Made by a program: the position numbers and the translations under genes. Below the pieces are notes generated by a model. It worked only from the letters and a program-made list of their open reading frames with translations. It searched no databases and was not told where the DNA came from. A stretch of 62,416 nucleotides of DNA, taken from assembly GCA_944387775.1 (NCBI GenBank), contig CALXGE010000002.1, positions 1 to 62,416 on the forward strand. The letters are read 5' to 3'. The DNA is from an uncultured Oscillospiraceae bacterium (GTDB lineage Bacteria > Bacillota > Clostridia > Oscillospirales > Oscillospiraceae). This document shows positions 1 through 8,084 of this stretch, one piece after another (position 1 is the first letter of the stretch; each line of letters begins with the position of its first letter).

Positions 1-63
1 GCGGACCATATTACAATATCCGTTTCCTTTTGCCTTTTTACAGAAGAACAGGAGGATGTCCAG

Positions 64-294
64 ATGAAAGATGTACAACCTATCTATCGCACCTTTGACG
101 AACTTCCGGTCATGCTATCCATCCAAACTGTGGCCCATGTCCTGGGAATCTCCCGGGCCAACGCCTACGAATTGGCCCACAGCAGCAGTTTCCCTGCCAT
201 CACTATCGGATGCCGGATCGTTGTGCCCAAAGATCATCTGCTCCAGTGGATCGAAAGTAAGCTGAACATGGATGGACAGCTGGCCCGAAGGTAA
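64..294 (+). CDS. Excisionase/AlpA-like helix-turn-helix protein
   Basis: Small (76 aa) DNA-binding protein. It has one MerR/excisionase-like helix-turn-helix: residues 18-45 read LSIQTVAHVLGISRANAYEL and are followed by the typical wing ending in VPKDHLLQWIES. Proteins of this type act as recombination directionality factors for tyrosine integrases or as small regulators. An AGGAGG ribosome site lies 7 bases before the ATG. It sits directly upstream of the integrase (4-base gap to the preferred integrase start), which supports a role with it. DNA excision activity itself is inferred from family and context. Confidence 0.8.
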   Translation: MKDVQPIYRTFDELPVMLSIQTVAHVLGISRANAYELAHSSSFPAITIGCRIVVPKDHLLQWIESKLNMDGQLARR

Positions 295-298
295 AGGG

Positions 299-1480
299 AT
301 GGCGAGGCGCAGAGCAAAGGGAGAGGGCAGCATCCGGAAACGCAGCGACGGACGCTGGGAGGGGCGGTACACTACGGGCCGTGACCCGGAAACCGGGCGG
401 CTTATCTATAAAAATGTCCTGGCAAAAACCCAGGCGGAGTGCCGCAGCAAGCTGCGGGAAGCCATCGCCAACAGCCGGCAGGAGCAGCTTGTATCTGCCG
501 CGACGATTCAGCAAATACCGGCGCCGCCTCGGAAAACGTATACTGTGGAGGAGTGGCTTGCCGCCTGGTATGAGCTCTACGCCAAGCCGAATCTCCGGGA
601 AACCACCAGGGAGCAGTACAGCAATTTCATCCGGAACCACCTCGTCCCGCGGATTGGAGCGGTATCCCTGGATAAACTGACAGGCCTGGAATTGCAGCAG
701 ATGTATCACACCTTGCGTACCAACGGAAAATACCACCAAAATCGAAAGGGGGACCCGGGGCTCAGCCCCAAAACCGTCCGAGGCATCCATATGCTGCTCC
801 ACAGCGCCTTGGAACAGGCGGTAAAGGAGGGGCTGCTCTCCAAGAACCCCACCAACGACTGCAAACCGCCCCGGCTGGAAAAAAAGGAGATGCACGTCCT
901 GCAGCCGGAGCAGGTGGGCGCCTATCTGAAGGCCGCGGCGAACCGGAATGTGCTGCCCATGTTTTTCCTGGAGCTGGTCAGCGGCCTGCGGCGGGGCGAG
1001 CTGCTGGCCCTTCTCTGGACAGATCTGAATGTCGAGAAACGAACCATATCCGTAAACAAATCCGTGTTGGGACGAAACGGAGCGCTGGTAGTAAGCGCAC
1101 CAAAAACCCGACACTCCATTCGGACGGTGGCGATCCCCGAGAAAGCGGTGGAGCTGCTGCTGTCGGAGCATGACAGGCATCCGGATAACCCCTACATGTT
1201 TCCCTCGCCGATAACCGGAACCATGTACCACCCGGACGCAGCCACCAGAATCCACCGCAAGATCCTGAAAGAGGCCGGGATCCCTCACATTCCCTTCCAT
1301 AGCATGCGTCACACGTTTGCCACGCTGGCATTGCAGAATGGCGTGGACGTCAAGACCCTGTCCCAGATGCTGGGGCATTTCTCCTCTGGATTCACGCTGG
1401 ACACCTACACCCACGTCACAGACCGGATGCAGGAGCAGGCGGCGGAGAAGATCGGAAATTTCATGGAGATGGCGATGTAG
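299..1480 (+). CDS. Tyrosine recombinase (phage/ICE-type integrase)
   Basis: Site-specific tyrosine recombinase, 393 aa. The N-terminal arm-binding region contains GEGSIRKRSDGRWEGRY, followed by a SAM-like core-binding domain (about residues 80-180) and the catalytic domain. Visible catalytic elements are the first Arg in SGLRRGELL, H-x-x-R in HSMRHTFAT, LGH, and the nucleophile Tyr in TLDTYTHVT near the C-terminus. The start at 299 was preferred over the in-frame ATG at 272, which would overlap the upstream gene by 23 bases; 299 begins with the usual MARRRAKGEG. The gene ends 121 bases from the 3' end of a tRNA-Pro, the normal position of int at the end of an integrated element whose body lies left of this window. 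Confidence 0.95.
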   Translation: MARRRAKGEGSIRKRSDGRWEGRYTTGRDPETGRLIYKNVLAKTQAECRSKLREAIANSRQEQLVSAATIQQIPAPPRKTYTVEEWLAAWYELYAKPNLRETTREQYSNFIRNHLVPRIGAVSLDKLTGLELQQMYHTLRTNGKYHQNRKGDPGLSPKTVRGIHMLLHSALEQAVKEGLLSKNPTNDCKPPRLEKKEMHVLQPEQVGAYLKAAANRNVLPMFFLELVSGLRRGELLALLWTDLNVEKRTISVNKSVLGRNGALVVSAPKTRHSIRTVAIPEKAVELLLSEHDRHPDNPYMFPSPITGTMYHPDAATRIHRKILKEAGIPHIPFHSMRHTFATLALQNGVDVKTLSQMLGHFSSGFTLDTYTHVTDRMQEQAAEKIGNFMEMAM

Positions 1481-1525
1481 GGAGGCGTCCAATGCTTCCA
1501 AATCGTCCTGCTACGGTCATCGGTT

Positions 1526-1546
1526 AATGGGTCAGATAATGGGTCA
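1526..1546 (+). repeat. Two direct AATGGGTCA repeats, possible integrase arm sites
   Basis: The 9-mer AATGGGTCA occurs at 1526-1534 and again at 1538-1546, 12 bases apart, between int and the tRNA-Pro end. Tandem short repeats beside a core attachment site are typical of integrase arm-type binding sites. This assignment rests on position alone. Confidence 0.35.
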
Positions 1547-1570
1547 AAGTTCAAAAACAGCAACAAAAAA

Positions 1571-1602
1571 TCCTCTGAAATCACTGATTTCAGAGGATTT
1601 TT
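1571..1602. terminator. Bidirectional terminator between int and tRNA-Pro
   Basis: A perfect 13-bp inverted repeat (1571-1583 and 1585-1597) has a T run on the plus side (1598-1602) and an A run before it. It can end both int transcription and the minus-strand tRNA transcript. Confidence 0.8.
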
Positions 1603-1677
1603 GGTCCGAGTGGCGGGATTTGAACCCACGGCCTCATGGACCCGAACCATGCGCGCTACCAACTGCGCTACACCCGG
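1602..1677 (-). tRNA. tRNA-Pro (anticodon CGG), CCA encoded
   Basis: On the minus strand a complete cloverleaf can be folded. The 7-bp acceptor stem (CCGGGTG with CACTCGG, one G-U) is followed by a D-arm AGCGCAGTTGGTAGCGC. The anticodon stem CATGG/CCATG encloses loop TTCGGGT (anticodon CGG), and the T-loop reads TTCAAATC. Discriminator A and CCA are encoded. The 3' end faces the integrase gene, so the 3' part of this tRNA is the likely attachment core and has been restored by the element. Confidence 0.95.
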
Positions 1678-1760
1678 ATGGCTTTATTATTATAGTGGTT
1701 GGAGCCTATTCTGTCAAGCAAAAGATTTCCATTTTTACTTCACCGCCTTATGAAAGGTAA

Positions 1761-1799
1761 CAGTCACGTGTCCAGCTTGTTCTGCCGGACACATGACTG
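1761..1799 (-). terminator. Hairpin after the csp operon
   Basis: A 16-bp stem (1761-1776 with 1784-1799; two G-U pairs) lies 8 bases beyond the stop of the second subtilase. Only a short T-rich tail follows on the minus strand, so it is either a weak intrinsic terminator or a transcript-end stabiliser. Confidence 0.55.
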
Positions 1800-1806
1800 C
1801 TGACGC

Positions 1807-3510
1807 TTACAGCTCCCGCATTAAATGAAAAGTCTGCATAAGCTGAATGGCTCCATAGCCCCACTGGACATTGGGGTACATCATGGCAGGGCTGCGCAGG
1901 CAGCCACGGATAAGATAAGCCCGGATCTGGTAGGTGCTCATGGCCGGGTCATTTTCTTCAATAATCCCCCATTGGAGCAGAAGTGCGCAGGCACCTGTCA
2001 GCACGGCGGTAGCGGCACTGGTTCCTGTCATGGTGCCGTAGCCATAGGGATAGTATCCTCCCACCGATACCCCGGGTGCTACCAAATCAGGGAGCATTTG
2101 CCCCAACCTGGAGGGTCCACGGGAGGAACGAGGATAGATACTCTGGTTGGCGCTGTTGTAGGCGCCGCAGCAGATGGGACCTGCAGTGGTTGCTGGGACT
2201 GTGATCGTATAGTCCGGAGAGGCGGATAAAAATTCCACAGTAGGGGAGACGAAGCCTGTCATGGGCAGCCACGCGTGATATCCGCCATTCAAGACAATAT
2301 CACCATAGAGAGTTACGGTCCATATGCCGGGGGTGGCATCCAGTATCCGTACAATTGTCAACTGGCCGCCGCTTCCTTCTACAGGGAAGTGGTACTCCAC
2401 TTGGACCTTGGTCCGTTCCAGAATCAGTTTCACCTCTACCATATTTCCGCTCCTGGCGGGAATTCTGCCTACTAATTCTCCGGAAGGAGAGCGGACAGAG
2501 GCGGAAAAGCGGTCGGATATGGTGTTCCAAATAGCCAGATATACATCACCGGCCTGTTCCCCCACCTTAATATCAATTGCAGAACTCTCTCCAGCCAGAA
2601 GAGAACCCTGACAATGGTGTCTGGCTTGACTTTCGTTTCCGGCTGCAGCGCAAAGACAGACGCCTTTTTGAATGGAGACTCCCTCCAGATATTCCTCAAA
2701 TACACTGTAGCCGTCATGGCTGCCGAAATTGGAACCCATGCCCAGGCAGATCACAACCGGCCGCCCCAGTTCCTGGGCCTTCTTTAAAACATATTCTACC
2801 CCCACCATGATAGCGCTGGATTCGTAGGCCTCCTCCTGCCAGGAGGGAACACAATATTTCCTGCGGTAAAAAGGTCTGGCTTTTCGCAGTTTTACCGCAA
2901 TAATCTCGGCGTCTGGCGCGGCGCCGGTAAAACCGTCCAAGGGCAGTCCGCCGGCTACAGAGGCAAGAAAAGTCCCGTGGCCGTTCTCATCCCGCTGAGG
3001 TACCACGGCAGCGGGATCCTCTGATGCCAAAGCGCGCTCGATATCCTCAGATGTATACTCCACCCCTGTGGAGAACCCTCTGGGAGGATCACCTTCTGCC
3101 GTCTGATCGTAAACAAAGCGGATTTTAGTGCTGCCGTCCGCATAGCGGAAAATAGGAAGTGTGTAGTCGATGCCAGTATCTACAAAGCCGAACAGGACTC
3201 CGCGGCCTTTCAGGTTGAGGTAGGGCTGATTCTGAACTTGTATGATTCCGGCGGCTTCCAGATCAGGTCGGTCCAGAGGCCCAAGGATGACAGAGGCAGA
3301 GCTGACGAAGCCTGCGCCTAAAGCGGCCTCCAGATGTGGGAAGTTTTCCTCCTTAATATAACCAAGAACATATCGCCCGGAGAGAATCTGGCCAATAATC
3401 ACCTCGCCGCTTTCCTTCACAAAGTCGAAAAAGGCGTCCGTAGCCCGGGTAACAAAATCCACAGTATCCGGCGCATTGATGAAGTCCTGTATCTCCTGAG
3501 GCAGTCTCAT
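1807..3510 (-). CDS. Csp-type subtilisin-like germination protease (second in operon)
   Basis: S8-family serine protease of the CspA/B/C type, 567 aa. In clostridial spores these proteases activate pro-SleC or relay the germinant signal. The triad is visible: Asp111 in FVDTGIDYT, His178 in ENGHGTFLA, Ser498 in TGTSAATAV, plus the oxyanion Asn292 in AAAGNES. About 150 residues between Asn and Ser (roughly 310-440) fit the jelly-roll insertion of Csp proteins. Residues 1-100 resemble a propeptide. There is no signal peptide, as expected for a spore-compartment protein. The start ATG overlaps the upstream stop (ATGA) behind GGGGGA, implying translational coupling. An in-frame extension upstream to 3630 was rejected because it overlaps the upstream gene and reads as low-complexity. 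Confidence 0.85.
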   Translation of the reverse strand: MRLPQEIQDFINAPDTVDFVTRATDAFFDFVKESGEVIIGQILSGRYVLGYIKEENFPHLEAALGAGFVSSASVILGPLDRPDLEAAGIIQVQNQPYLNLKGRGVLFGFVDTGIDYTLPIFRYADGSTKIRFVYDQTAEGDPPRGFSTGVEYTSEDIERALASEDPAAVVPQRDENGHGTFLASVAGGLPLDGFTGAAPDAEIIAVKLRKARPFYRRKYCVPSWQEEAYESSAIMVGVEYVLKKAQELGRPVVICLGMGSNFGSHDGYSVFEEYLEGVSIQKGVCLCAAAGNESQARHHCQGSLLAGESSAIDIKVGEQAGDVYLAIWNTISDRFSASVRSPSGELVGRIPARSGNMVEVKLILERTKVQVEYHFPVEGSGGQLTIVRILDATPGIWTVTLYGDIVLNGGYHAWLPMTGFVSPTVEFLSASPDYTITVPATTAGPICCGAYNSANQSIYPRSSRGPSRLGQMLPDLVAPGVSVGGYYPYGYGTMTGTSAATAVLTGACALLLQWGIIEENDPAMSTYQIRAYLIRGCLRSPAMMYPNVQWGYGAIQLMQTFHLMREL

Positions 3511-5078
3511 AGCGTCCCCCTTTCCCGCTGACGGACCAGATCCGCCAGCGCCGCACAGAGATTGAGTTTTCCGTAGCCCCACACCGGGTCGGGGTAGGCG
3601 AGGAAGGTGCTTCTGGCCGCATTGGCACAAAGGAAGGCCTTTACCCGCTGTCCATAAAGAAATGGGTCATTTCCCCGTATGATCCCCCATTCCATCAGTA
3701 AAGCGGCACTGCCGGAGACAAAGGGGGCCGCCATACTGGTGCCGGTATAAGTGTCGTATCCTCCGCCGGCCTTGGCGGTATACACCTGTTCAGCGGGGGC
3801 GCAGAGATCCAGCAGGGCATTGCCCTGGCAGGGAGCAGCTCCCCGACCGGAGAAAGGGCTGGCGGTGCCGGTACTGGAGCGATATCCGCCGACAGCTATG
3901 GGGAGGCGGGCAGTAGCAGGGAGGGTGATGGTAAGGTCCGGGTCAGGTCGAAGGAAGGCGGTTTCCCGGCCAACCTCCTCCACGGTAGGAAGCCAGATAT
4001 CGAAGCCCCCCTCTACGATTCGGTCCCCATAGCACCGCAGCCCCCACAGCCCGTTGAGCCCACCGGACGGGGCACTGAGGGTGTAATATACCTCTTGAGC
4101 GGTGGCAAAGTGGGTGGGACCGTTGAAAGCTACCACCAATTGAGTGCCACCGAAGGAAAACCGCCGTACAGCGCCAGGGGAGAGGGGACCGGTGGACGCA
4201 CCAGAGGGCAGGATCATCTCAAAACGAGCGATATCCGCAAAGCTTTTCCAGAGAGTAAGAAAGATAGCCTCCCTGGGAGTGGATACGGTAAATTCCACGT
4301 CCAGGACACCGCCGGAGGTCAGTTTGCCGTAGAAGTGGTGGCCGCTGTCGCCCTCATTGCCGGAGGCACAGACAATGACGGTCCGTCCCTGCTGAGCCAT
4401 AGCGTCCATATAGGTCTCAAAGAGGGACTGTCCTTGGTGGGAACCCTTGTTGGTGCCGTAGCTGAGATTGACAACGCAGGGCATGCCCGCCAGAGCGGCA
4501 CAGTCCAGGATAAATTTGATCCCACGCATGACGTCGGTGCTGGTAGGGCTGTCGCCGCTTCCCATTTTGACTGCCACAATGGCGGCCTCCGGCGCGATGC
4601 CGCTGCGGCCTGCTGCAATGGCCGCTGCGGCGGTGCCATGTCCCACGATGTCCCGGCTGAAGACCATCCCCTGATCAATTTCGGCAGAAGAATAGATGGT
4701 ACCCTTGCGGAAGCCCAAGGGTGGATTTCCGGGGATGGTCATATCCCAGAGCCAGAGGACACGGGTCCGCCCTTCCTCCGTAAGAAATTCCGGGTGGGTC
4801 AGATCAATGCCGGAATCGATAAAGCCGACCATGATCCCGTCGCCAGTGAGGCCCAGGGCTTCGTCTCGCTTTACGGGTGTGATGCAGGCGCTGTCCAAGC
4901 CGGAGAACAATAGGGAGGAAAGATCTTCCGATGGCTCGATATATTCTATCTGGCGATACTGCAGCAGCTCAGGTACTTCCTCCGGCGTTAGTTCCAGGAT
5001 AGCATACTGGTGGCCCAGCAACTCTGTAGGGTAGCCCAAGGAGCTGATATCTCCCGTATATTTGACGATATATTCCAT
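3507..5078 (-). CDS. Csp-type subtilisin-like germination protease (first in operon)
   Basis: S8 protease of 523 aa. It has a short N-terminal propeptide (about residues 1-60, MEYIVKYTGD onward) and a complete triad: Asp88 in FIDSGIDLT, His147 in IVGHGTAAA, Ser448 in TGTSMAAPF; the oxyanion residue is Asn241. A Csp-like insertion lies between about 255 and 400. The start at 5078 was chosen over an in-frame ATG at 5096 because GGGAG sits 10 bases before it, while 5096 lacks a ribosome site. It is divergent from sleC. In Clostridium perfringens and C. difficile, CspB cleaves pro-SleC; the same job is inferred here. CspB versus CspA/C identity cannot be decided by eye. Confidence 0.86.
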   Translation of the reverse strand: MEYIVKYTGDISSLGYPTELLGHQYAILELTPEEVPELLQYRQIEYIEPSEDLSSLLFSGLDSACITPVKRDEALGLTGDGIMVGFIDSGIDLTHPEFLTEEGRTRVLWLWDMTIPGNPPLGFRKGTIYSSAEIDQGMVFSRDIVGHGTAAAAIAAGRSGIAPEAAIVAVKMGSGDSPTSTDVMRGIKFILDCAALAGMPCVVNLSYGTNKGSHQGQSLFETYMDAMAQQGRTVIVCASGNEGDSGHHFYGKLTSGGVLDVEFTVSTPREAIFLTLWKSFADIARFEMILPSGASTGPLSPGAVRRFSFGGTQLVVAFNGPTHFATAQEVYYTLSAPSGGLNGLWGLRCYGDRIVEGGFDIWLPTVEEVGRETAFLRPDPDLTITLPATARLPIAVGGYRSSTGTASPFSGRGAAPCQGNALLDLCAPAEQVYTAKAGGGYDTYTGTSMAAPFVSGSAALLMEWGIIRGNDPFLYGQRVKAFLCANAARSTFLAYPDPVWGYGKLNLCAALADLVRQRERGTL

Positions 5079-5162
5079 AGACTGACTCCCGTCCATATTC
5101 AGCGGCAGGTGCTATTTTCCAGCAGCCGCATAGAATAGTATACGGAAAGGAGGGCTGCCCTT

Positions 5163-6395
5163 ATGAATCCAGCTTACACAGGAAAGGGATTTTTACAGGT
5201 GACGGTGACAACGGAGAGCCCGGTAGTACCTCTCAGCGGTGCTCGGGTACGGATCAGCGATCCGGCGGATGGAACCGTGCTTCAGGAGCTGATCACAGAC
5301 TCCTCCGGTCAAACGGAGCCGGTGGATCTCCCCACACCACCTTTGGAATATTCCGTGAACGATGAGGAGAAGAAGCCCTATGCCTCCTATGCGGTAACGG
5401 TATTTGCGGAGGGGTTCAAAACCTTACATATCAGCGGTGTGCAGCTGCTGCCGGACGGCCTGGCCATGCAGCCGGCGGCGCTTACTCCGGCCCGCTCCGG
5501 AGGTATCAATGTCAAGAACCTCTATATTACTCCCCATACCCTCTGGGGAGATTTTCCCCCTAAGATTCCGGAAGATGAGGTAAAACCGCTGCCGGACCCC
5601 GGCGGGCTTGTGGTATTACCGGCGCCGGTGGTACCGGAGTACATCATTGTCCACCTGGGGAAACCCAGCGACCAGGGGGTAAAAAACGAGTGGGTCCTCT
5701 TCCGGGACTACATCAAAAATGTGGCCTGCAGCGAGATCTACGCCACCTGGGAACGGGAGACCATCAAAGCCAACGTCCTGGCGATCATCTCTTTTACCCT
5801 CAACCGGGTATACACGGAGTGGTATCGTGGCAAGGGATATGACTTTACTATTACCAATTCCACAGCCTATGACCAATCTTTTGTGCCGGAGCGGACCATC
5901 TTTGAGTCCATCTCCGTGATCGTGGACGACCTCTTCAACACCTACATCACCCGGGAGGGGGCGGGGCAGCCGCTGCTGACTCAGTACTGCGATGGGCGGC
6001 AGACCCAATGCAGCGGTCTCTCCCAATGGGGTTCCCAGGCTCTGGGGGAGCAGGGCTGGGATGCCATCAGTATCCTCCGCCGTTACTATGGCTCGGATAT
6101 CTACCTGGCCCCAGCGGAGAAGGTAGAGGGAGTTCCCATGTCCTTTGGTGGTGTGACGCTGGCTCTGGGGTCCGCCGGCGAGGATGTACGGACCATCCAG
6201 CTCCAGCTCAACCGCATCTCGGATAATTTCCCTGCCCTGCCCAAGGTCCGGGCAGACGGAGTATACGGTACGGAGACAGAGGAGGCCGTGCGGACCTTCC
6301 AGCGCATCTTCCATTTGCCGCAGACTGGAGAGGTGGATTTTGCCACCTGGTACAGCATCTCCAACATCTATGTAGCTGTGGCCAAGCTGGCGTAG
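5163..6395 (+). CDS. sleC: Spore cortex-lytic enzyme SleC
   Basis: SleC-like cortex lytic enzyme, 410 aa. An N-terminal beta-rich pro-region (residues about 1-150) precedes a SpoIID-like lytic domain (about 170-310), with the candidate catalytic Glu in WERETIKANV and the signature SGLSQWGSQALGEQGWD. A C-terminal peptidoglycan-binding domain (about 330-400) includes DGVYGTETEEAVRTFQ. SleC is made as a zymogen in the spore and, once cut by Csp proteases, degrades cortex peptidoglycan during germination. A strong AGGAGG site precedes the ATG. It is divergently transcribed from the two csp genes, 84 bases away, so substrate and activators are neighbours. Confidence 0.88.
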   Translation: MNPAYTGKGFLQVTVTTESPVVPLSGARVRISDPADGTVLQELITDSSGQTEPVDLPTPPLEYSVNDEEKKPYASYAVTVFAEGFKTLHISGVQLLPDGLAMQPAALTPARSGGINVKNLYITPHTLWGDFPPKIPEDEVKPLPDPGGLVVLPAPVVPEYIIVHLGKPSDQGVKNEWVLFRDYIKNVACSEIYATWERETIKANVLAIISFTLNRVYTEWYRGKGYDFTITNSTAYDQSFVPERTIFESISVIVDDLFNTYITREGAGQPLLTQYCDGRQTQCSGLSQWGSQALGEQGWDAISILRRYYGSDIYLAPAEKVEGVPMSFGGVTLALGSAGEDVRTIQLQLNRISDNFPALPKVRADGVYGTETEEAVRTFQRIFHLPQTGEVDFATWYSISNIYVAVAKLA

Positions 6396-6407
6396 ATGGC
6401 ATAAAAA

Positions 6408-6441
6408 GTGCCCCGGCAGGCTGTTTCCTGCCGGGGCGCAC
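6408..6441. terminator. Terminator after sleC
   Basis: GC-rich hairpin with CCCCGGCAGG (6411-6420) pairing with CCTGCCGGGG (6427-6436), extended by flanking GTG/CAC. A-rich and T-rich flanks are short. Confidence 0.7.
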
Positions 6442-6514
6442 AAATTTAGGGAATGTCACTATTGAATTGCGGCCGGGCATAGTGGTACACTTACCTCCAA
6501 AAGGGGGGAGCGGA

Positions 6515-7219
6515 TTGTACAGCCACGGAAAGATCACGGCGGCCATGAAGGCAGCCTTTCCCTATACCATTCCCATTTTTGCCGGCTTTTGGTTTCTGGG
6601 GATCACCTATGGAGTATATATGCAGGTCTCAGGCTTTAGTTTCTGGTATCCGATGCTGATGAGCCTGACGATTTTCGGTGGTTCTCTGGAGTTTGTGGCA
6701 GTGAGCATGCTTCTGAGCGCCTTTGCACCGGTACAGACACTGGTGGTGGCGCTGATGCTGCAGGCCAGGCATTTGTTTTACGGCATTGCCATGTTGGACA
6801 AGTTCAAAGGTACCGGCTGGAAGAAGGTGTATCTCATCTTCGGCATGTGTGATGAGAGCTTTTCCATCAACTGCTCCGCCGAGATTCCCACAGGAATCGA
6901 CAGGGGCTGGTTCATGTTCTTTGTCACCCTGTTCAACCAGATTTACTGGGTCACTGGCGCTACCCTGGGCGGCCTGCTGGGCGCTTTGATCCCGTTCAAC
7001 ACCGAGGGACTGGACTTTGCCATGACCGCCATGTTTGTGGTGATTTTCCTGGACCAGTGGCGGAAGGAGAAAGGGCATGCTGCATCCCTGATCGGGTTGG
7101 GGGCTTCCTTGGTTTGCCTGCTTATTTTCGGCGCGGACAATTTCCTTTTGCCCGCTATGGCCTGTATTCTAGCATTTTTGACGCTGCTGCGCCGGCATGC
7201 AGGGGAGGAGGGGAATTAG
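6515..7219 (+). CDS. azlC: AzlC family branched-chain amino acid exporter, large subunit
   Basis: Integral membrane protein of 234 aa with about 5-7 hydrophobic segments, including the AzlC-type opening [18 protein letters not shown] and the conserved [14 protein letters not shown]. With AzlD it forms a two-component exporter for branched-chain amino acids or analogues at the cytoplasmic membrane. A TTG start at 6515 is chosen because AGGGGGGAG lies 4 bases upstream. A TTG at 6467 would lack a ribosome site, and an ATG at 6545 would cut into the family N-terminus. It is followed after 2 bases by azlD. Confidence 0.85.
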   Translation: MYSHGKITAAMKAAFPYTIPIFAGFWFLGITYGVYMQVSGFSFWYPMLMSLTIFGGSLEFVAVSMLLSAFAPVQTLVVALMLQARHLFYGIAMLDKFKGTGWKKVYLIFGMCDESFSINCSAEIPTGIDRGWFMFFVTLFNQIYWVTGATLGGLLGALIPFNTEGLDFAMTAMFVVIFLDQWRKEKGHAASLIGLGASLVCLLIFGADNFLLPAMACILAFLTLLRRHAGEEGN

Positions 7220-7221
7220 CC

Positions 7222-7548
7222 ATGACGCTGACACAACGAATCATTACCATCGCCCTCTGTGCTCTTGGTACCATGGCTACACGATTTCTGCCGTTCCTGC
7301 TGTTTTCTTCCCGGCGGCCCACACCACGGTACATTCAATATCTGGGCCGAGTCCTGCCGGGAGCCATCTTCGGCATGCTGGTGATCTACTGCCTGCGAAA
7401 TGTGGACCTGATGGCCGGGAGCCATGGCCTGCCGGAGGCAATTGCCATTGCTGTTGTTGCGGCGCTGCACCTGTGGAAAGGGCAGATGCTGCTGTCCATT
7501 GCCGGAGGGACAATCTGCTATATGCTTTTGGTTCAGATCGTTTTTTAG
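7222..7548 (+). CDS. azlD: AzlD family branched-chain amino acid exporter, small subunit
   Basis: Hydrophobic protein of 108 aa with three to four membrane segments. [12 protein letters not shown] and [20 protein letters not shown] are typical of AzlD. The ATG lies just after the azlC stop and is preceded by GGGGAGGAGGGG, so the two are translated as a pair. Longer in-frame starts upstream overlap azlC and were rejected. Confidence 0.85.
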   Translation: MTLTQRIITIALCALGTMATRFLPFLLFSSRRPTPRYIQYLGRVLPGAIFGMLVIYCLRNVDLMAGSHGLPEAIAIAVVAALHLWKGQMLLSIAGGTICYMLLVQIVF

Positions 7549-7576
7549 CGGGATGATGTACAGCAGAAGAAGGACG

Positions 7577-7954
7577 CAAAAATAGCAGTAGCCCCACAAT
7601 CACTCTTGCAATTGTGGGGCTACTGCACGTATTCGATTGTCAAATGCTTTGTCCACCTTTCGTGGGTTCCCTTGCGCGGATTGTCGCTTTTGCCATACGC
7701 TAAGTCAGTGCAATTGAGAGACGAACTCTTCTGTGGATACGGTCATCCATGCTGCTTTCGTGTGCGAAAAGGTTCCGCTTGCTTGGGAAACTGGATTTGT
7801 TTGATCCGCTGAACAACTTAAGCATCCTTGCGGATCAGGCTACGTTGTACATTGGACCGTACCTCCTGGGAAAGATTTGCAGGAACATTGCTGAGGACAC
7901 TTGCCAAGGGATCTTCTTTGCTGTGTCCTTCACTTTGTGACTTTGTCTTCCTGT
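7577..7954 (-). ncRNA. Candidate structured non-coding RNA (about 375 nt, unassigned)
   Basis: This 535-base gap between azlD and the GreA-family gene holds no convincing protein. On the minus strand it has a complete transcription unit: promoter TTGACA-17-TATATT (7961-7989), then about 375 bases, then a perfect 16-bp terminator hairpin (7585-7600 with 7611-7626) and a T run. Between them are many local inverted repeats: GGACAC/GTGTCC, TGATCCGC/GCGGATCA, and CCAC/GTGG closing a GAAAG loop. No frame is open over more than a small part with a plausible start. Signatures of tmRNA, RNase P and SRP RNA were looked for and not found. The function is unknown, and the ends are estimated from promoter and terminator. 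Confidence 0.55.
7585..7626 (-). terminator. Intrinsic terminator of the candidate ncRNA
   Basis: Perfect 16-bp stem with a 10-base loop. The T run (TATTTTT) is on the minus-strand side, so it mainly terminates leftward transcription. It may also back up the end of azlD. Confidence 0.8.
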
Positions 7955-7960
7955 GATTAA

Positions 7961-7989
7961 AATATACAATATATAAAAAGAAATGTCAA
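7961..7989 (-). promoter_or_regulatory. SigA-type promoter of the candidate ncRNA
   Basis: TTGACA (7984-7989) and TATATT (7961-7966), 17-base spacer, reading leftward away from the GreA-family gene. The -35 is a perfect consensus, and no open reading frame follows. Confidence 0.7.
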
Positions 7990-8084
7990 TGGCTTTTATG
8001 CGCAATTAACAATTTATTAATAATCAAATCCATAGACGCAGTAATATATGACGTTTGCAATATCAGTTGGAAAGGAGCTAGACA

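Noticed and set aside
7606..7940. Two short plus-strand frames (7606-7812 and 7749-7940)
   Set aside because: They have no ribosome site or family resemblance and lie antisense to a region with its own minus-strand promoter and terminator.
7627..7954. Insertion-sequence or transposase remnant
   Set aside because: Minus-strand translations gave fragments without recognisable transposase motifs, and no terminal inverted or direct repeats were seen. The structured RNA reading fits better.
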